Positions 34,122 to 43,698 of a DNA stretch of 64,000 nt are shown here, in pieces. The position numbers and the translations under genes are program-made. The DNA is from Paraglaciecola mesophila KMM 241 (GTDB lineage: Bacteria > Pseudomonadota > Gammaproteobacteria > Enterobacterales > Alteromonadaceae): positions 1 through 64,000 of the forward strand of contig NZ_BAEP01000005.1 of assembly GCF_000315015.1 (NCBI RefSeq), given 5' to 3'. The notes beneath the pieces are model-generated. The model had not been told where the DNA came from. It saw only the letters and a list, made by a program, of their open reading frames with translations, and made no database searches. Positions within the stretch are counted from its first letter, which is position 1, and each line of letters starts with the position of its first letter.

Positions 34122-35855
34122 ATGACATCTAATCAACCCTCTTGCTTTACGACGTTTTCTGCTGATGTTTCGGCAGATGTTTTATCCTCCACGTTACCCG
34201 AAAAATTTACGTTTCCATTTTACTACCAGCCCCACCCTTTGTGTCTGCTTGCTGCAAAAGAGCTGCAACAGCATTTGATGACCCAAAGTGATTGGTATCA
34301 TAATTTCGGTTTAAGCGACGACCCTGCATTAATTATTGGTAAAATGTTCGGTGTATTGTTGGTCAAAAACCTTGACGGCGAGTTGGGTTATTTGAGCGCT
34401 TTTTCCGGCAAGTTAGCTGATCAAAATCACTTACCCAAATTTGTGCCTCCTGTGTTTGATATGCTGGCCTGCGATAGTTTTTTCCATCATGAGCGGCATG
34501 TGATTAAACAGCTCACGGCCCAGTTTGATGCTATTTTGCACGACACTGCATACCAAGTAGCCAAAGATAATTTTGCCGATACCCAAGCGAGATGCCTTGC
34601 TGAAATTGAACAAAAGCGTTTACGTGTTGTAGCTAATCGCGCTAAACGAAAAGCGCTACGAGACAACGCCACTGTCGAGTCAAATATTGCACAGCCACCT
34701 AGTGCCGAACCAGATGGCGCAGTGCATGATGCACTGCTCAAAACCTTAGCAGCACAAAGCATTGAAGATAAGCTTGAATTTACCCAAGACAAAAACGATT
34801 TATTGAGCACTATAGCCTTGGCTAAGAGCACCCTCGATCAGTTTGAACAGAAAATACAATCTCTAAAAAAGCAACGCAAAACCCTTTCAGCGCAGCTACA
34901 GCAGCGTCTTTTCGAGCAGTACCAATTTTTAAATGCGCTGGGCGATGAGAAATCGTTGGCCGCAATATTCAGTGACACAGTTATGCGCACGCCTCCTGCT
35001 GGTGCGGGTGAATGTGCCGCCCCTAAACTGCTGCATTATGCTTATAGTCATAATTTAGCCCCGATCGCCATGGCAGAGTTTTGGTGGGGAGCCTCCCCTA
35101 AATCACAAGTGCGCAAACACATGCAGTTTTACCCTGCGTGTATTGGTAAATGCCAACCCATTTTGAATCACATGCTTGAGGGGTTAATGGTAGAGGAAAA
35201 TCAGCTCTTAAAAAACGCAGCTGACGACGAGCAAATAGAGATCATTTACCAAGATGATGAAATGCTTATCATCAATAAACCTGCCCAGTTGTTATCTGTA
35301 CCGGGTAAGCATATCAATGATTCTGTTTATTCCCGCATCAAAGCAATGCTGCCCCATGCCACAGGCTCATTGATAGTGCATCGCTTGGATATGTCGACAT
35401 CAGGTTTGATGGTCATCGCCTTAAGTACTGCTGCCCACAAGGTGCTACAAAAACAGTTTATCAGTAGGCAAGTCAGCAAACGCTATATGGCCCTTATTGA
35501 TGGTATTTTAACTGATGAAGATGGCGTAATTACCTTACCTTTAGCCGGCGACTTTTATGATCGTCCCCGCCAATGTGTGTGTGAAAAAACAGGTAAGCCC
35601 GCTCATACTACTTGGCAAGTAATTGAGCGGCGCCACAAGACACTGCAAACCAAGGTCTTTTTGCATCCCAGAACAGGTCGAACCCACCAACTACGCGTTC
35701 ATTGCGCCCATGAGCGCGGGTTAAACATGCCGATTGTGGGGGACGACTTGTACGGTACTCGCGCCCGTCGTTTACATTTACACGCCCAGTATCTGGGCTT
35801 GTTTCATCCGGTATCAAATCAGTGGCTTGAGTTTACTTGCGAACCTGATTTTTAA
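34122..35855 (+). CDS. RluA-family RNA pseudouridine synthase with long N-terminal extension
   Basis: A 577 aa protein. The last 210 residues are the RluA catalytic domain: EIIYQDDEMLIINKPAQLLSVPG, the active-site motif HRLDMSTSGL with catalytic Asp, and HPRTGRTHQLRVH. The N-terminal 350 residues are not catalytic; they contain a long charged coiled coil (about 150-275, LAEIEQKRLRVVANRAKRKA). Similar long RluA proteins occur in Vibrio and Alteromonas relatives. The target uridine is unknown; ribosomal RNA or tRNA is expected. Confidence 0.9.
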   Translation: MTSNQPSCFTTFSADVSADVLSSTLPEKFTFPFYYQPHPLCLLAAKELQQHLMTQSDWYHNFGLSDDPALIIGKMFGVLLVKNLDGELGYLSAFSGKLADQNHLPKFVPPVFDMLACDSFFHHERHVIKQLTAQFDAILHDTAYQVAKDNFADTQARCLAEIEQKRLRVVANRAKRKALRDNATVESNIAQPPSAEPDGAVHDALLKTLAAQSIEDKLEFTQDKNDLLSTIALAKSTLDQFEQKIQSLKKQRKTLSAQLQQRLFEQYQFLNALGDEKSLAAIFSDTVMRTPPAGAGECAAPKLLHYAYSHNLAPIAMAEFWWGASPKSQVRKHMQFYPACIGKCQPILNHMLEGLMVEENQLLKNAADDEQIEIIYQDDEMLIINKPAQLLSVPGKHINDSVYSRIKAMLPHATGSLIVHRLDMSTSGLMVIALSTAAHKVLQKQFISRQVSKRYMALIDGILTDEDGVITLPLAGDFYDRPRQCVCEKTGKPAHTTWQVIERRHKTLQTKVFLHPRTGRTHQLRVHCAHERGLNMPIVGDDLYGTRARRLHLHAQYLGLFHPVSNQWLEFTCEPDF

Positions 35856-35963
35856 ACTGCCTCTCCTTCGTATTTGCTAAAAGTCGATTATTCATAGCTA
35901 GAGCAGTGAAACTCATCACGGCAATGGGTATTATAGTGATTCTTTTCGCTACTATCGGTGTAT

Positions 35964-37403
35964 ATGGCTTCTCTATTTCCTTCTTTATCAAAACTGCCCC
36001 TAACTACGGTAGCCCTTATCGTGGTCTGTGCGGGCTCCTTTATCGGTCCTTTGGGTATGGCGTCTGTCAATATTGCGATCCCTGATCTTGCCGCTGAGCT
36101 TCAAGCCAACGCGAAGATGATCAGTTGGCTGCCCACTATATTTTTGCTTGCGAATGTGGCGTTAATGCTGCCTTTTGGCAAACTTGCGGATAACTATGGG
36201 CGCAAGCGCATTTATAGCTATGGTTTGGTGCTTAATGTTATTTCGTCCACCATGTGCGCTTTAGCCTTTAACATTGAATGGCTTTTGTTTTGGCGATTTA
36301 TGCAAGGCGCGGCTGCGGCGATGATATTTGGAACCGGCGTGGCCATTTTGACCTCGGTGACCCCAGCCGAAAGACGCGGATTCGCATTAGGTATAGCCGC
36401 AGCGTGCGTGTACATAGGGTTAACGGTCGCTCCTGCTGTCGGCGGTTGGCTAACAGAATTGTGGGGGTGGCGTTCAGTATTTTTATTTCAAGTCCCTTTA
36501 GTCGTCATGCTGTTGGTACTAATAAAAATGCGTATGCACGGAGAATGGAAAAACGAACGCAAAGCTAGATTTGATTGGCGAGGTTCAGGCATTTTCATCA
36601 TTGCTTCAACTTGCTTGGTATTTGGATTAAGCCGACTACCTTCCGTTATGGGCTTTATATTGCTGGGTATAGCATTAATTTCTATGGTCTGGTTTGTGGT
36701 GCATCAGTCAAAACGCGACCAACCACTGATACGGGTACAAATGTTTAAGGAAAGCCGAGTATTCTCTATGTCTTTAGCCACGTCACTATTGATGTATGCC
36801 AGCAACTATCCTCTGACCTTCTTGCTTAGCTTATATTTGCAATACGTTAAAGGATTTAGCCCGTCTGAGTCTGGGCAAATTATCTTATTGCAGGCATTGG
36901 CGATGGCATTTTTAGCGCCACTGTCGGGTAAACTATCAGATAAGGTTCAGCCCAGATTACTCGCGACCACAGGTTGCGCTATTGTGGCGTGTGGTTTCTT
37001 TATTTTGAGTCGAATGAATATTGACACCCAAGCTTGGTATATCGGCAGCTCATTGTTGCTTGTTGGTATTGGTTTTGGTTTGTTCTCTACCCCTAATAAC
37101 AACGCCATTATGGGCGCAGTACACAGTACCGAGTTGGGCGTGGCGTCGGCATCATTAAATTTAGCCAGAACCATAGGTAATCTTGTGGGCATGAGCATGG
37201 TGAATTTATTAGTGCATTATTATATTGGCGATGCGCAAATCGTACCGCAGCAGTACCCTGCTCTATTACAAACGGTACTTGTTGCTTTAAATGTATCGTT
37301 CGGGTGTGTAGTTGTCGCTTGCATCATTTCAGGCTTTCGTGGGCGAGAAACAAAACCTGACAGCTCTACAACAATAAACGACAAAGATGAACCGGCCCCC
37401 TAG
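35964..37403 (+). CDS. MFS transporter, DHA2-type (14 helices)
   Basis: An inner-membrane drug:proton antiporter-like protein of about 479 aa with 14 hydrophobic segments. The MFS loop 2-3 motif appears as GKLADNYGRKRIY, and motif C-like GVAILTSVTPAERRGFALG follows. DHA2 members export lipophilic cations, dyes or fatty acids. A GTG two codons upstream (35958) is the alternative start; neither has a good ribosome binding site. There is no adaptor (EmrA-type) gene nearby. A strong terminator follows. Confidence 0.88.
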   Translation: MASLFPSLSKLPLTTVALIVVCAGSFIGPLGMASVNIAIPDLAAELQANAKMISWLPTIFLLANVALMLPFGKLADNYGRKRIYSYGLVLNVISSTMCALAFNIEWLLFWRFMQGAAAAMIFGTGVAILTSVTPAERRGFALGIAAACVYIGLTVAPAVGGWLTELWGWRSVFLFQVPLVVMLLVLIKMRMHGEWKNERKARFDWRGSGIFIIASTCLVFGLSRLPSVMGFILLGIALISMVWFVVHQSKRDQPLIRVQMFKESRVFSMSLATSLLMYASNYPLTFLLSLYLQYVKGFSPSESGQIILLQALAMAFLAPLSGKLSDKVQPRLLATTGCAIVACGFFILSRMNIDTQAWYIGSSLLLVGIGFGLFSTPNNNAIMGAVHSTELGVASASLNLARTIGNLVGMSMVNLLVHYYIGDAQIVPQQYPALLQTVLVALNVSFGCVVVACIISGFRGRETKPDSSTTINDKDEPAP

Positions 37404-37476
37404 TTGAGCTATGCCAACTCCATTAAATAATTAGCCACTCAGCGAAAATTTAAAGGGTTTGGTATTATGCCAACAC

Positions 37477-37514
37477 AAAAAAAGAGAGTTGACCTACGAG
37501 CAACTCTCTTTTTT
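37477..37514. terminator. Strong bidirectional terminator
   Basis: A 14-base perfect stem (AAAAAAGAGAGTTG at 37478-37491 with CAACTCTCTTTTTT at 37501-37514) and a nine-base loop. It provides a U-run on both strands and lies between the convergent MFS and DEAD-box genes. Confidence 0.9.
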
Positions 37515-37562
37515 GACTGTGGCAATCAGCCAAGCCCGCGCTTTGTTCTACATTTATTGCGC

Positions 37563-38843
37563 TTATTTACTGGTTCGTTTTGCCTTAGGTTTTGCTTTTG
37601 GCTTTGTCTTAGTGGCGCTTTTATCCATACGAATGACGGTTTGCGATGCCTTATTAGTGCGGCTATTTTTACTGTGTTTGCGTACCGTTTTAAGCAAAGA
37701 TTCGCGGCTACTGAATGCAAAGTCAGGGCGTGAAATGCGTTTAATTTTACAATTGATTAAACGCTCGATCCTCTCTACTGTGCGCTCTTCTTCACGACTC
37801 ACAAATGAAATAGCATTCCCCTGTTGCCCAGCGCGGCCTGTACGACCAATACGGTGCACGTAATCTTCTGGTAAGTAAGGTAAGTTGTAATTCACCACAT
37901 GATCAAGGCCTTGAATATCTAGGCCGCGGGCCGCCACTTCCGTTGCAATAAGCACCTGTAATTTGGCTGATTTAAAATCTGCGATTGCACGACGACGCGC
38001 GCCTTGGCTTTTGTCTGCATGGCATACCGCAGCATCAATTTTACTGGTTTTAAGAGCGGCCATCAGTTTATCGGCTTGCTCTTTAGTACTGGTAAAGACC
38101 AATACCTGATACCAATTTTGCTCAGCTAATAACGTTTTGAACAAACGAATTTTGTCTTCTTCAGACACGGGATACATCACATGCTGCACGGTATCCGCAG
38201 CACTATTTAGTTGCGTAGCACGAATCTCTTGATGATTTTTGAGCAGCTTATGAGCAAGCTCGTTCACTGTGGGGGAAATGGTTGCTGAAAATAACAGTGT
38301 TTGGTGTGCGGAGGTAATTTGCGCAAGCATTTGGCGTACATCGGCAATAAAGCCCATGTCTAACATACGGTCTGCTTCATCAAGGACAACAAATTCCACG
38401 TTAGCCAATTCAACGTTTTTCAACGTCATGTGCTCGAGTAATCGCCCAGGAGTAGAAATAACAATGTCTACACCGGCCTTCAATTTACTGGCTTGGCCGC
38501 CTAATTTTACGCCGCCATAAAGGGCCGTCACTGAAATGTCAGTGAATTGCGCGTAGTTGGCAATATTGGTTGCTAGCTGTTCGGCAAGCTCTCGGGTTGG
38601 CGTTAAAATGAGCGCTCTAGGTGTACCCGGTGCAGTCTCTTTAGGCTTGTTTAACATTTGCTGTAAAATAGGCACAGCAAACGCAGCTGTTTTACCAGTA
38701 CCTGTTTGTGCGCTGGCTAGCACGTCACGACCACGGCGAGCAACCACAATAGCTTGCTGCTGTATTGGGGTCATTTTTTTATAGCCGCAAGCATCAATGG
38801 CTTGTTGCAATACTGGCGCTAAATCTAATGATGAAAAGTTCAT
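37563..38843 (-). CDS. rhlE: DEAD-box ATP-dependent RNA helicase (RhlE-type)
   Basis: A 426 aa RNA helicase. Motifs in order: Q motif near PIQQQAI, Walker A AQTGTGKT, PTRELAEQL, DEAD box in VVLDEADRML, SAT, then RGLDIQGLDHVVNYN and HRIGRTGRAG. A basic tail of about 50 residues ends in alternating Lys/Pro (TKPKAKPKAK) and probably binds RNA. The start at 38843 gives MNFSSLDL, the usual RhlE beginning; the longer frame to 38882 is unlikely. It is single-gene and convergent with the MFS gene. Confidence 0.92.
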   Translation of the reverse strand: MNFSSLDLAPVLQQAIDACGYKKMTPIQQQAIVVARRGRDVLASAQTGTGKTAAFAVPILQQMLNKPKETAPGTPRALILTPTRELAEQLATNIANYAQFTDISVTALYGGVKLGGQASKLKAGVDIVISTPGRLLEHMTLKNVELANVEFVVLDEADRMLDMGFIADVRQMLAQITSAHQTLLFSATISPTVNELAHKLLKNHQEIRATQLNSAADTVQHVMYPVSEEDKIRLFKTLLAEQNWYQVLVFTSTKEQADKLMAALKTSKIDAAVCHADKSQGARRRAIADFKSAKLQVLIATEVAARGLDIQGLDHVVNYNLPYLPEDYVHRIGRTGRAGQQGNAISFVSREEERTVERIERLINCKIKRISRPDFAFSSRESLLKTVRKHSKNSRTNKASQTVIRMDKSATKTKPKAKPKAKRTSK

Positions 38844-39338
38844 GCTAATTTCTCTTTCTGGCAGACAAAAACATAGACGCAACTTGTTTACATGCTATCT
38901 GTGTAAATAGTTGCCATGACGTTATTTATCATATCCTAACGTCTGAATGTTGAATTTGCGTGATGGGTTAAAAAACGATGGCGAAATATACAGGAAATTC
39001 TGTTTCGATTCACAACTATATCAACCAATACAGCACTTAATGAGCCTAATATGGCAATAACCAAAAATTACGCGTAAAAAATGATGCAAAATAACCTCCT
39101 ATTGCGAAGAAAATTTAGAACCCATCATCCCCTGAGCCGCGCGTCAGAAAGTAAACATGAAAATAGGCTTTACTGGCACTGGTGAGAAATGGTCATTGTC
39201 CTTACTAGCCAAAAACTTAATGGATACATGCACCTCTAACCAAGCGAACTAATTACAAGTATTGAGTTACGCACATCGATTCTTAGTGGAGCGCCCAAGA
39301 AGTGTATTGTTGCAAGGCGCTTTCTTCTTCTAGCTCAC
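38844..39338. other. Intergenic region with a possible gene remnant
   Basis: A 495-base stretch. The only coding-like trace is a 31-codon frame at 39157-39252 beginning MKIGFTGTGE, which looks like the first strand and glycine loop of an NAD-binding Rossmann domain and then loses similarity. No ribosome binding site precedes it. It may be a relic of a lost dehydrogenase or chance. Confidence 0.35.
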
Positions 39339-40256
39339 TCAAGATGACGGGGGAATAACGCGCTTAGCGATAGCGAGTAACTTCTCCCGCATCCAACTAT
39401 TCAGTGGGTCGTGCACTGCTTGCTTATGCCAGTACATATGTACTGGCAAAATGGGTACCTCGAACGGCAAAGGAACAACCTCAACGGGCATTTGTTGTTT
39501 TAGCAATCGCGCATAGGCATTGGGCATGGTGAGCAACATATCACAGCGACTGATAACACTGGTTGCAGCAAAATAATGTTCACATTTTAACGCAAACTTA
39601 CGCGCAACAGCGTGTTTAGCCAGCGCCATATCCACGGTATTGACCGCAGAGTCTTTTAAGGTCACTAACGCATGCTCGGCGTTGATGTAATTTGCCAAAC
39701 TCATATTAGATAAAATGGGGTGGCCTTTACGACAAATTAACGAAAAATGCTCGTCACAAATCAATGTGTGCTGGATGTCATTATTGGTAGGCGTAAGCAC
39801 ATCGATTACGATATCAAGGGCTTGACTTTCAAGGGCAGCTTCCATGTCTAGGCGGCTCACCTGGCGGCTGTGCACTGTAATATTTGGCGTATTAGCCATC
39901 AGATCCGTGGCCAACTCAGGAAAGAAAATAGACTCGAGGATATCCCTAAACCCGAACTTCATTTCACGCTGATATTGGTGCACATCGAAGTCGCCAATAT
40001 CGTGTAAAGTGGATTCTAGCTCTGCCACCGAGCTGAGCACCCTTGGCATGATCGTTTGGCACAATTGGGTGGGTATCATTTTGCGACCGTGGCGCACAAA
40101 GAGCGGATCCTGATATTTATCTCTGAGCCTAGAAAGCGCATGACTCACTGCGGGTTGACTAAGGTGGAGTTGTTTACCTGCCTCAGTAATTGAGCCTTCT
40201 TGGTAAACAGCGACAAGAACAAGAAATAAATTTAAATCAATCTTACTATGCAGCAT
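39339..40256 (-). CDS. LysR family transcriptional regulator
   Basis: A 305 aa regulator. The winged helix contains GSITEAGKQLHLSQPAVSHALSRLRDKYQDPLFVRHGRKM, spread over about 20-60, which places it in the NodD/LeuO-like subgroup with the DPLFVR signature. The effector-binding domain fills the rest. It is divergent from a class II aldolase gene with 87 bases between them, including a perfect 16-base palindrome, so it likely controls that gene and itself. Confidence 0.9.
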   Translation of the reverse strand: MLHSKIDLNLFLVLVAVYQEGSITEAGKQLHLSQPAVSHALSRLRDKYQDPLFVRHGRKMIPTQLCQTIMPRVLSSVAELESTLHDIGDFDVHQYQREMKFGFRDILESIFFPELATDLMANTPNITVHSRQVSRLDMEAALESQALDIVIDVLTPTNNDIQHTLICDEHFSLICRKGHPILSNMSLANYINAEHALVTLKDSAVNTVDMALAKHAVARKFALKCEHYFAATSVISRCDMLLTMPNAYARLLKQQMPVEVVPLPFEVPILPVHMYWHKQAVHDPLNSWMREKLLAIAKRVIPPSS

Positions 40257-40295
40257 ATTTATACTTTGGAATTAAATTGCATCATTCGTATTTAT

Positions 40296-40311
40296 TCTAA
40301 TAATTATTAGA
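40296..40311. promoter_or_regulatory. Palindrome TCTAATAATTATTAGA
   Basis: A perfect 16-base dyad in the short region between the divergent LysR and aldolase genes, 33 bases before the aldolase start. It contains the T-N11-A geometry recognised by LysR-type proteins and is the probable operator. Confidence 0.55.
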
Positions 40312-40343
40312 CTAGTGTCAAATCATTAAACTTGGAGTAGAAC

Positions 40344-41150
40344 GTGAACAATAAAATTCAACAAGATGCGCAACACTTGGCTATTGGCGCAGGTAAATTC
40401 AAGATTCCAATGCCCCCCTCGTTTAGCGATAAACATAAACAGCGTCAATATGAAAAACAGCGCCTGGCTGCGGGTTTTAGAGCGTTTGCGCTGCATCATT
40501 TTGATGAGGGTTTAGCTGGCCATATCACCCTGCGCGACTGCATTGAGCCTGATACGTTTTGGGTCAACCCTTTAGGTATTCATTTTTCAATGATCAAAGC
40601 GTCTGATTTAGTGCGTATTGATCATTCAGGGAATATCATTGATGGTGCACATGCGGTTAATAATGCTGCGTTTGCGATCCACTCCCGGATTCATATGGCG
40701 CGGCCTGATGTTAATGCTGTTGCTCACGCGCACACTAAATATGGCAGAGCATTTTCTTCACTAGGCCAACCACTGCTGCCGATTTCTCAAGACGCGTGCA
40801 TGTTCTTTGAAAACCACGGTATTTTTGCCACGTTTACAGGTGTAGTGGCTGAAAAAGATGAAGGCGATCTGATTGCAGAATCGTTGGGTGAACACACAGC
40901 AGTTATTTTACAGAATCATGGTCTGATCACCCTGGGCTCATCGGTTGATGCGGCTGTGGCAAACTTTATTTTGATGGATAGCTGTTGTCAAAGTCAGTTA
41001 CTGGCACAAGCGGCGGGCCCATTGACTTTGATAAATCCAGATATTGCCCGAAAGACCAAAGCAGCAAACGGCTCTGAGCTCGTGACTTGGGGCAATTTCC
41101 AACCTTTATATTCGATGTTGCTAGCACAAGATGCCAGCTTCTTAGAGTAG
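40344..41150 (+). CDS. Class II aldolase/adducin family protein
   Basis: A 268 aa zinc-dependent enzyme of the fuculose-phosphate aldolase / adducin family. Metal ligands are visible in AVAHAHTKYG (two His) and LQNHGLIT. An Asn/Gly-rich N-terminal part contains GLAGHITLRD. Members cleave sugar phosphates or decarboxylate hydroxy acids; the lack of a conserved Glu at the usual site cannot be judged by eye. It is controlled by a divergent LysR gene. A strong hairpin follows the gene. Confidence 0.85.
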   Translation: MNNKIQQDAQHLAIGAGKFKIPMPPSFSDKHKQRQYEKQRLAAGFRAFALHHFDEGLAGHITLRDCIEPDTFWVNPLGIHFSMIKASDLVRIDHSGNIIDGAHAVNNAAFAIHSRIHMARPDVNAVAHAHTKYGRAFSSLGQPLLPISQDACMFFENHGIFATFTGVVAEKDEGDLIAESLGEHTAVILQNHGLITLGSSVDAAVANFILMDSCCQSQLLAQAAGPLTLINPDIARKTKAANGSELVTWGNFQPLYSMLLAQDASFLE

Positions 41151-41176
41151 GCTTTACGCCCGATCCTAGCGTATCG

Positions 41177-41212
41177 AGATGAACAACGCTTATGCGCGTT
41201 GTTCATCTATTT
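41177..41212. terminator. Hairpin terminator between convergent genes
   Basis: A 13-base perfect stem (AGATGAACAACGC at 41177-41189 with GCGTTGTTCATCT at 41196-41208) and a six-base loop. The following ATTTA is only weakly U-rich, but the position between the aldolase and the M14 gene fits a shared terminator. Confidence 0.65.
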
Positions 41213-41218
41213 ACCTTA

Positions 41219-42139
41219 TCAGCCTTGTTGACGCAAGTAATCTAATGCGCCTATTACAGCAGCAACTTGGGCCAAAATACACTCTTCTGGTGTAGCCGTT
41301 TCGCTATCAGGATAAACCTCTGTGGTTGTGGTGTAGCGCGCATTAGAAAACCCAGCACATAAGCCCAAATCTTTCAGCGCATAATTAACGACGCCGTGTT
41401 GTGTCATAGGGGAACCGATCAATTTACCTTCGTTATCAGGCAAGGCGATATGCGTGACCTGCTCGACACTTTTCACCACTGCACGTTGAAATGCATCTTG
41501 CGGATTTTGGGTATCACCGACGGTGTAAAAGCCATCAGGAATTTGCCAGACCTCTTGCTCTTGGCCGTCTCGTGCCCCTAAGGCCGGGCGGAATTCGCTG
41601 TTATCCGTATCAGTGGTTTCATGCAAATCAATATGAGCGTGAATTACTAGGCCCAGATTGCTTACGTAGGCCATGATTTGCGCTGCTTCCGGTGACATGC
41701 TTTGGGGCACAAATGAACGGTTCGGATCTATCGCCACTGGGTTCCAACGATTAATGGTTTCGTACCCCCACGGGCTGATACACGGCGCTATAATAAGGTT
41801 GAAGTCTGCCAGGTAATCAACTCCATGGCGCATAGCAAAACGTAATGCGCCTTGAACACCACTTGTCTCATAACCGTGCACACCACCGGTGATTAATACA
41901 GTCGGCTTATTGAGATCAAATTCTTTGCTGGTAATAGCATAAAGGGCGTAAGGGCCGCTTTTGTAATTTAGTGTACCGTACTGCTCCACATTAAATTGAG
42001 CGCGTAGGCTATCAATATGAACAACCACTTCATTTTGATAGCTTCGCTTAATGGTTTGCTGCGCTAACCATTGGGATTTTTCAGGCTGGGTCCAAGGGAT
42101 ACCGGGTGTACCGATAGGATACGTGAGCTCTTGATTCAT
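41219..42139 (-). CDS. M14-family metallo-carboxypeptidase/deacylase
   Basis: A 306 aa enzyme with the M14 zinc fold, close to succinylglutamate desuccinylase/aspartoacylase relatives. Zinc ligands are in GGVHGYETSG (HxxE) and the later IHAHIDLHET; the substrate-binding Arg lies in NRSF. There is no signal peptide, so it is cytoplasmic and more likely an amide deacylase or gamma-peptidase than a secreted carboxypeptidase. It is convergent with the aldolase gene and shares its terminator hairpin. The substrate is unknown. Confidence 0.85.
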   Translation of the reverse strand: MNQELTYPIGTPGIPWTQPEKSQWLAQQTIKRSYQNEVVVHIDSLRAQFNVEQYGTLNYKSGPYALYAITSKEFDLNKPTVLITGGVHGYETSGVQGALRFAMRHGVDYLADFNLIIAPCISPWGYETINRWNPVAIDPNRSFVPQSMSPEAAQIMAYVSNLGLVIHAHIDLHETTDTDNSEFRPALGARDGQEQEVWQIPDGFYTVGDTQNPQDAFQRAVVKSVEQVTHIALPDNEGKLIGSPMTQHGVVNYALKDLGLCAGFSNARYTTTTEVYPDSETATPEECILAQVAAVIGALDYLRQQG

Positions 42140-42308
42140 GAAATACCTTATAGGGTTTAGCTAAACGCCGATCGTGTCAATGCGCAGTATCATAAAGTAT
42201 TTACTGAGTAGTGTCAGAGCGAGACCGAATTCTTCAAATTTAAATAGACAAACCGCTGTCAGCTTATCTTGACTGGGAGGATTGGGGGCTTGATGAACTA
42301 AAACACCG

Positions 42309-42336
42309 GCGATGCTACTCAATTGAGTAACATCGC
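42309..42336 (-). terminator. 28-bp near-perfect palindrome downstream of the RHH gene
   Basis: The arms GCGATG-TACTCAA and TTGAGTA-CATCGC are interrupted by one C/A mismatch. It begins 26 bases after the stop on the minus strand and is followed there by CGGTGTTTTAG, so it probably acts as terminator. The full symmetry with an AATT centre would also suit a dimeric DNA-binding protein. Confidence 0.55.
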
Positions 42337-42361
42337 ACACAATAAAATATAGTGATGAAAG

Positions 42362-42748
42362 CTATACGGAAGGCTCTCGGGTAAAGCATCGACGCCTAGC
42401 CAATGTACGTTGATTTTCTTGGCTTAGTAGAATGTCTATGTTGTCTTTCTTCATCGGGGTTTTTTCACAACGAGTTAGTTCACCATCCGCCACCAGCGAC
42501 AAATATCGACTGCAGCACACCCGTAAAAATGAGGTGAAGTTGCTCAAGTCTAACTCTGCTTCTCGTGATTCAAAGTAAAGTTTGGTGATGAGCTGATTAA
42601 CTGACATATCATCGCGAAAGGCAATTTCGGCTAACACATCCCAAAAGAAATTTTCTAATCGAATTGAGGTAACAACACCTTCGATACGCAATGACTTTGT
42701 TCTACTTAACCATTGCTCTGATTCCGCCTCAACGAACAACTGACACAT
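42362..42748 (-). CDS. Ribbon-helix-helix domain protein
   Basis: A 128 aa protein. The centre, SIRLENFFWDVLAEIAFRDDMSVNQLI, fits the ribbon-helix-helix fold found in small bacterial DNA-binding proteins, followed by NFTSFLRVCCSRYLSL, which also recurs in that family. Seven Cys residues are unusual for its size. AAAGGAGC precedes the ATG at 42748 and rules out the earlier in-frame ATG at 42778. It is monocistronic and may regulate itself or a distant target. No toxin gene is adjacent. Confidence 0.75.
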   Translation of the reverse strand: MCQLFVEAESEQWLSRTKSLRIEGVVTSIRLENFFWDVLAEIAFRDDMSVNQLITKLYFESREAELDLSNFTSFLRVCCSRYLSLVADGELTRCEKTPMKKDNIDILLSQENQRTLARRRCFTREPSV

Positions 42749-42886
42749 ACTAAAGCTCCTTTTAGGATGTACTGACATATTTTAATGATAAATTAGGTGT
42801 TCCAAGATGGAACCACAACCAAAGTTAACCATGAAGCACACTCGACATGGTAACAAAACTATACTACACAATCTGAGTTCCTGCCT

Positions 42887-43525
42887 TTAAGACCTGCGTA
42901 AACCAATTTCGTGACGCAATTGACGTAAATAATGATGCATGAAATCAGTTCTGATCCGCCCTTCTCTCTTCGCTTCATCGGTGTGAAGCATTTCCTCTAT
43001 CCTGAGTAATTTTTGAAAAAAGTGATCAATAGTAAATTGGCTATCATCGACATCTCGATACAGCGCAAAAGGATCATCAGGTTCGTATAAATCGCGCTGT
43101 ATCGAAGTGCCTACTTGCAGACATCTTGCAACACCTATTGCACCAATGGCGTCTAGTCTGTCAGCGTCTTGCACTACGCAAGCTTCTAAACTTTTCGGCG
43201 CTACATTAGCACTGTAGCTATGGGCAACGATAGCATGATGGATATGGTCAAAATGCGTTTGGGGATAGCCGATTTCGGATAAGAAAGTAACAGCTTTATC
43301 CGCTGCCATCCCAGAACTTAACGCCCTTTCAGGATGGTCTTTTGGTAGAGTCATACAATCATGTAACCACACCGCGGGCATTACAACCCACTCGTTAGCC
43401 TTTTCTGCTTCACATAATTGCTTCGCATTCAGAACAACGCGTTTTACGTGTTGAAAATCGTGTGCCGCATCGGTGTCCATTTCTGCTTGAATGAACTCGG
43501 CCATTTTGACCACGAATAGGTCCAT
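42887..43525 (-). CDS. HD-domain phosphohydrolase
   Basis: A 212 aa metal-dependent phosphohydrolase of the YedJ-like HD family. Metal ligands are seen in AAHDFQHVKRVV (first His), AVWLHDCM (His-Asp) and the downstream IHHAIVAHSYS and VQDADRLDAIG. The substrate (nucleotide or other phosphate) is unknown. AGGTG precedes the ATG at 43525; the GTG at 43534 lies within that site. It is likely single-gene. Confidence 0.88.
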   Translation of the reverse strand: MDLFVVKMAEFIQAEMDTDAAHDFQHVKRVVLNAKQLCEAEKANEWVVMPAVWLHDCMTLPKDHPERALSSGMAADKAVTFLSEIGYPQTHFDHIHHAIVAHSYSANVAPKSLEACVVQDADRLDAIGAIGVARCLQVGTSIQRDLYEPDDPFALYRDVDDSQFTIDHFFQKLLRIEEMLHTDEAKREGRIRTDFMHHYLRQLRHEIGLRRS

Positions 43526-43698
43526 TTTGATCACCTAATATCTCGTGCGTTACATCATCAAAGATTGTATATTTTTAAATCACCTATTTTTAGCAAGGTT
43601 ATCGAATTACTTGAAGAATTAAGCACTGAAATTTGTATGAAAACGAGTAATTCGAATTACAAACAGTACATTATTCGGAATATTTGCTAAACGCTAGC

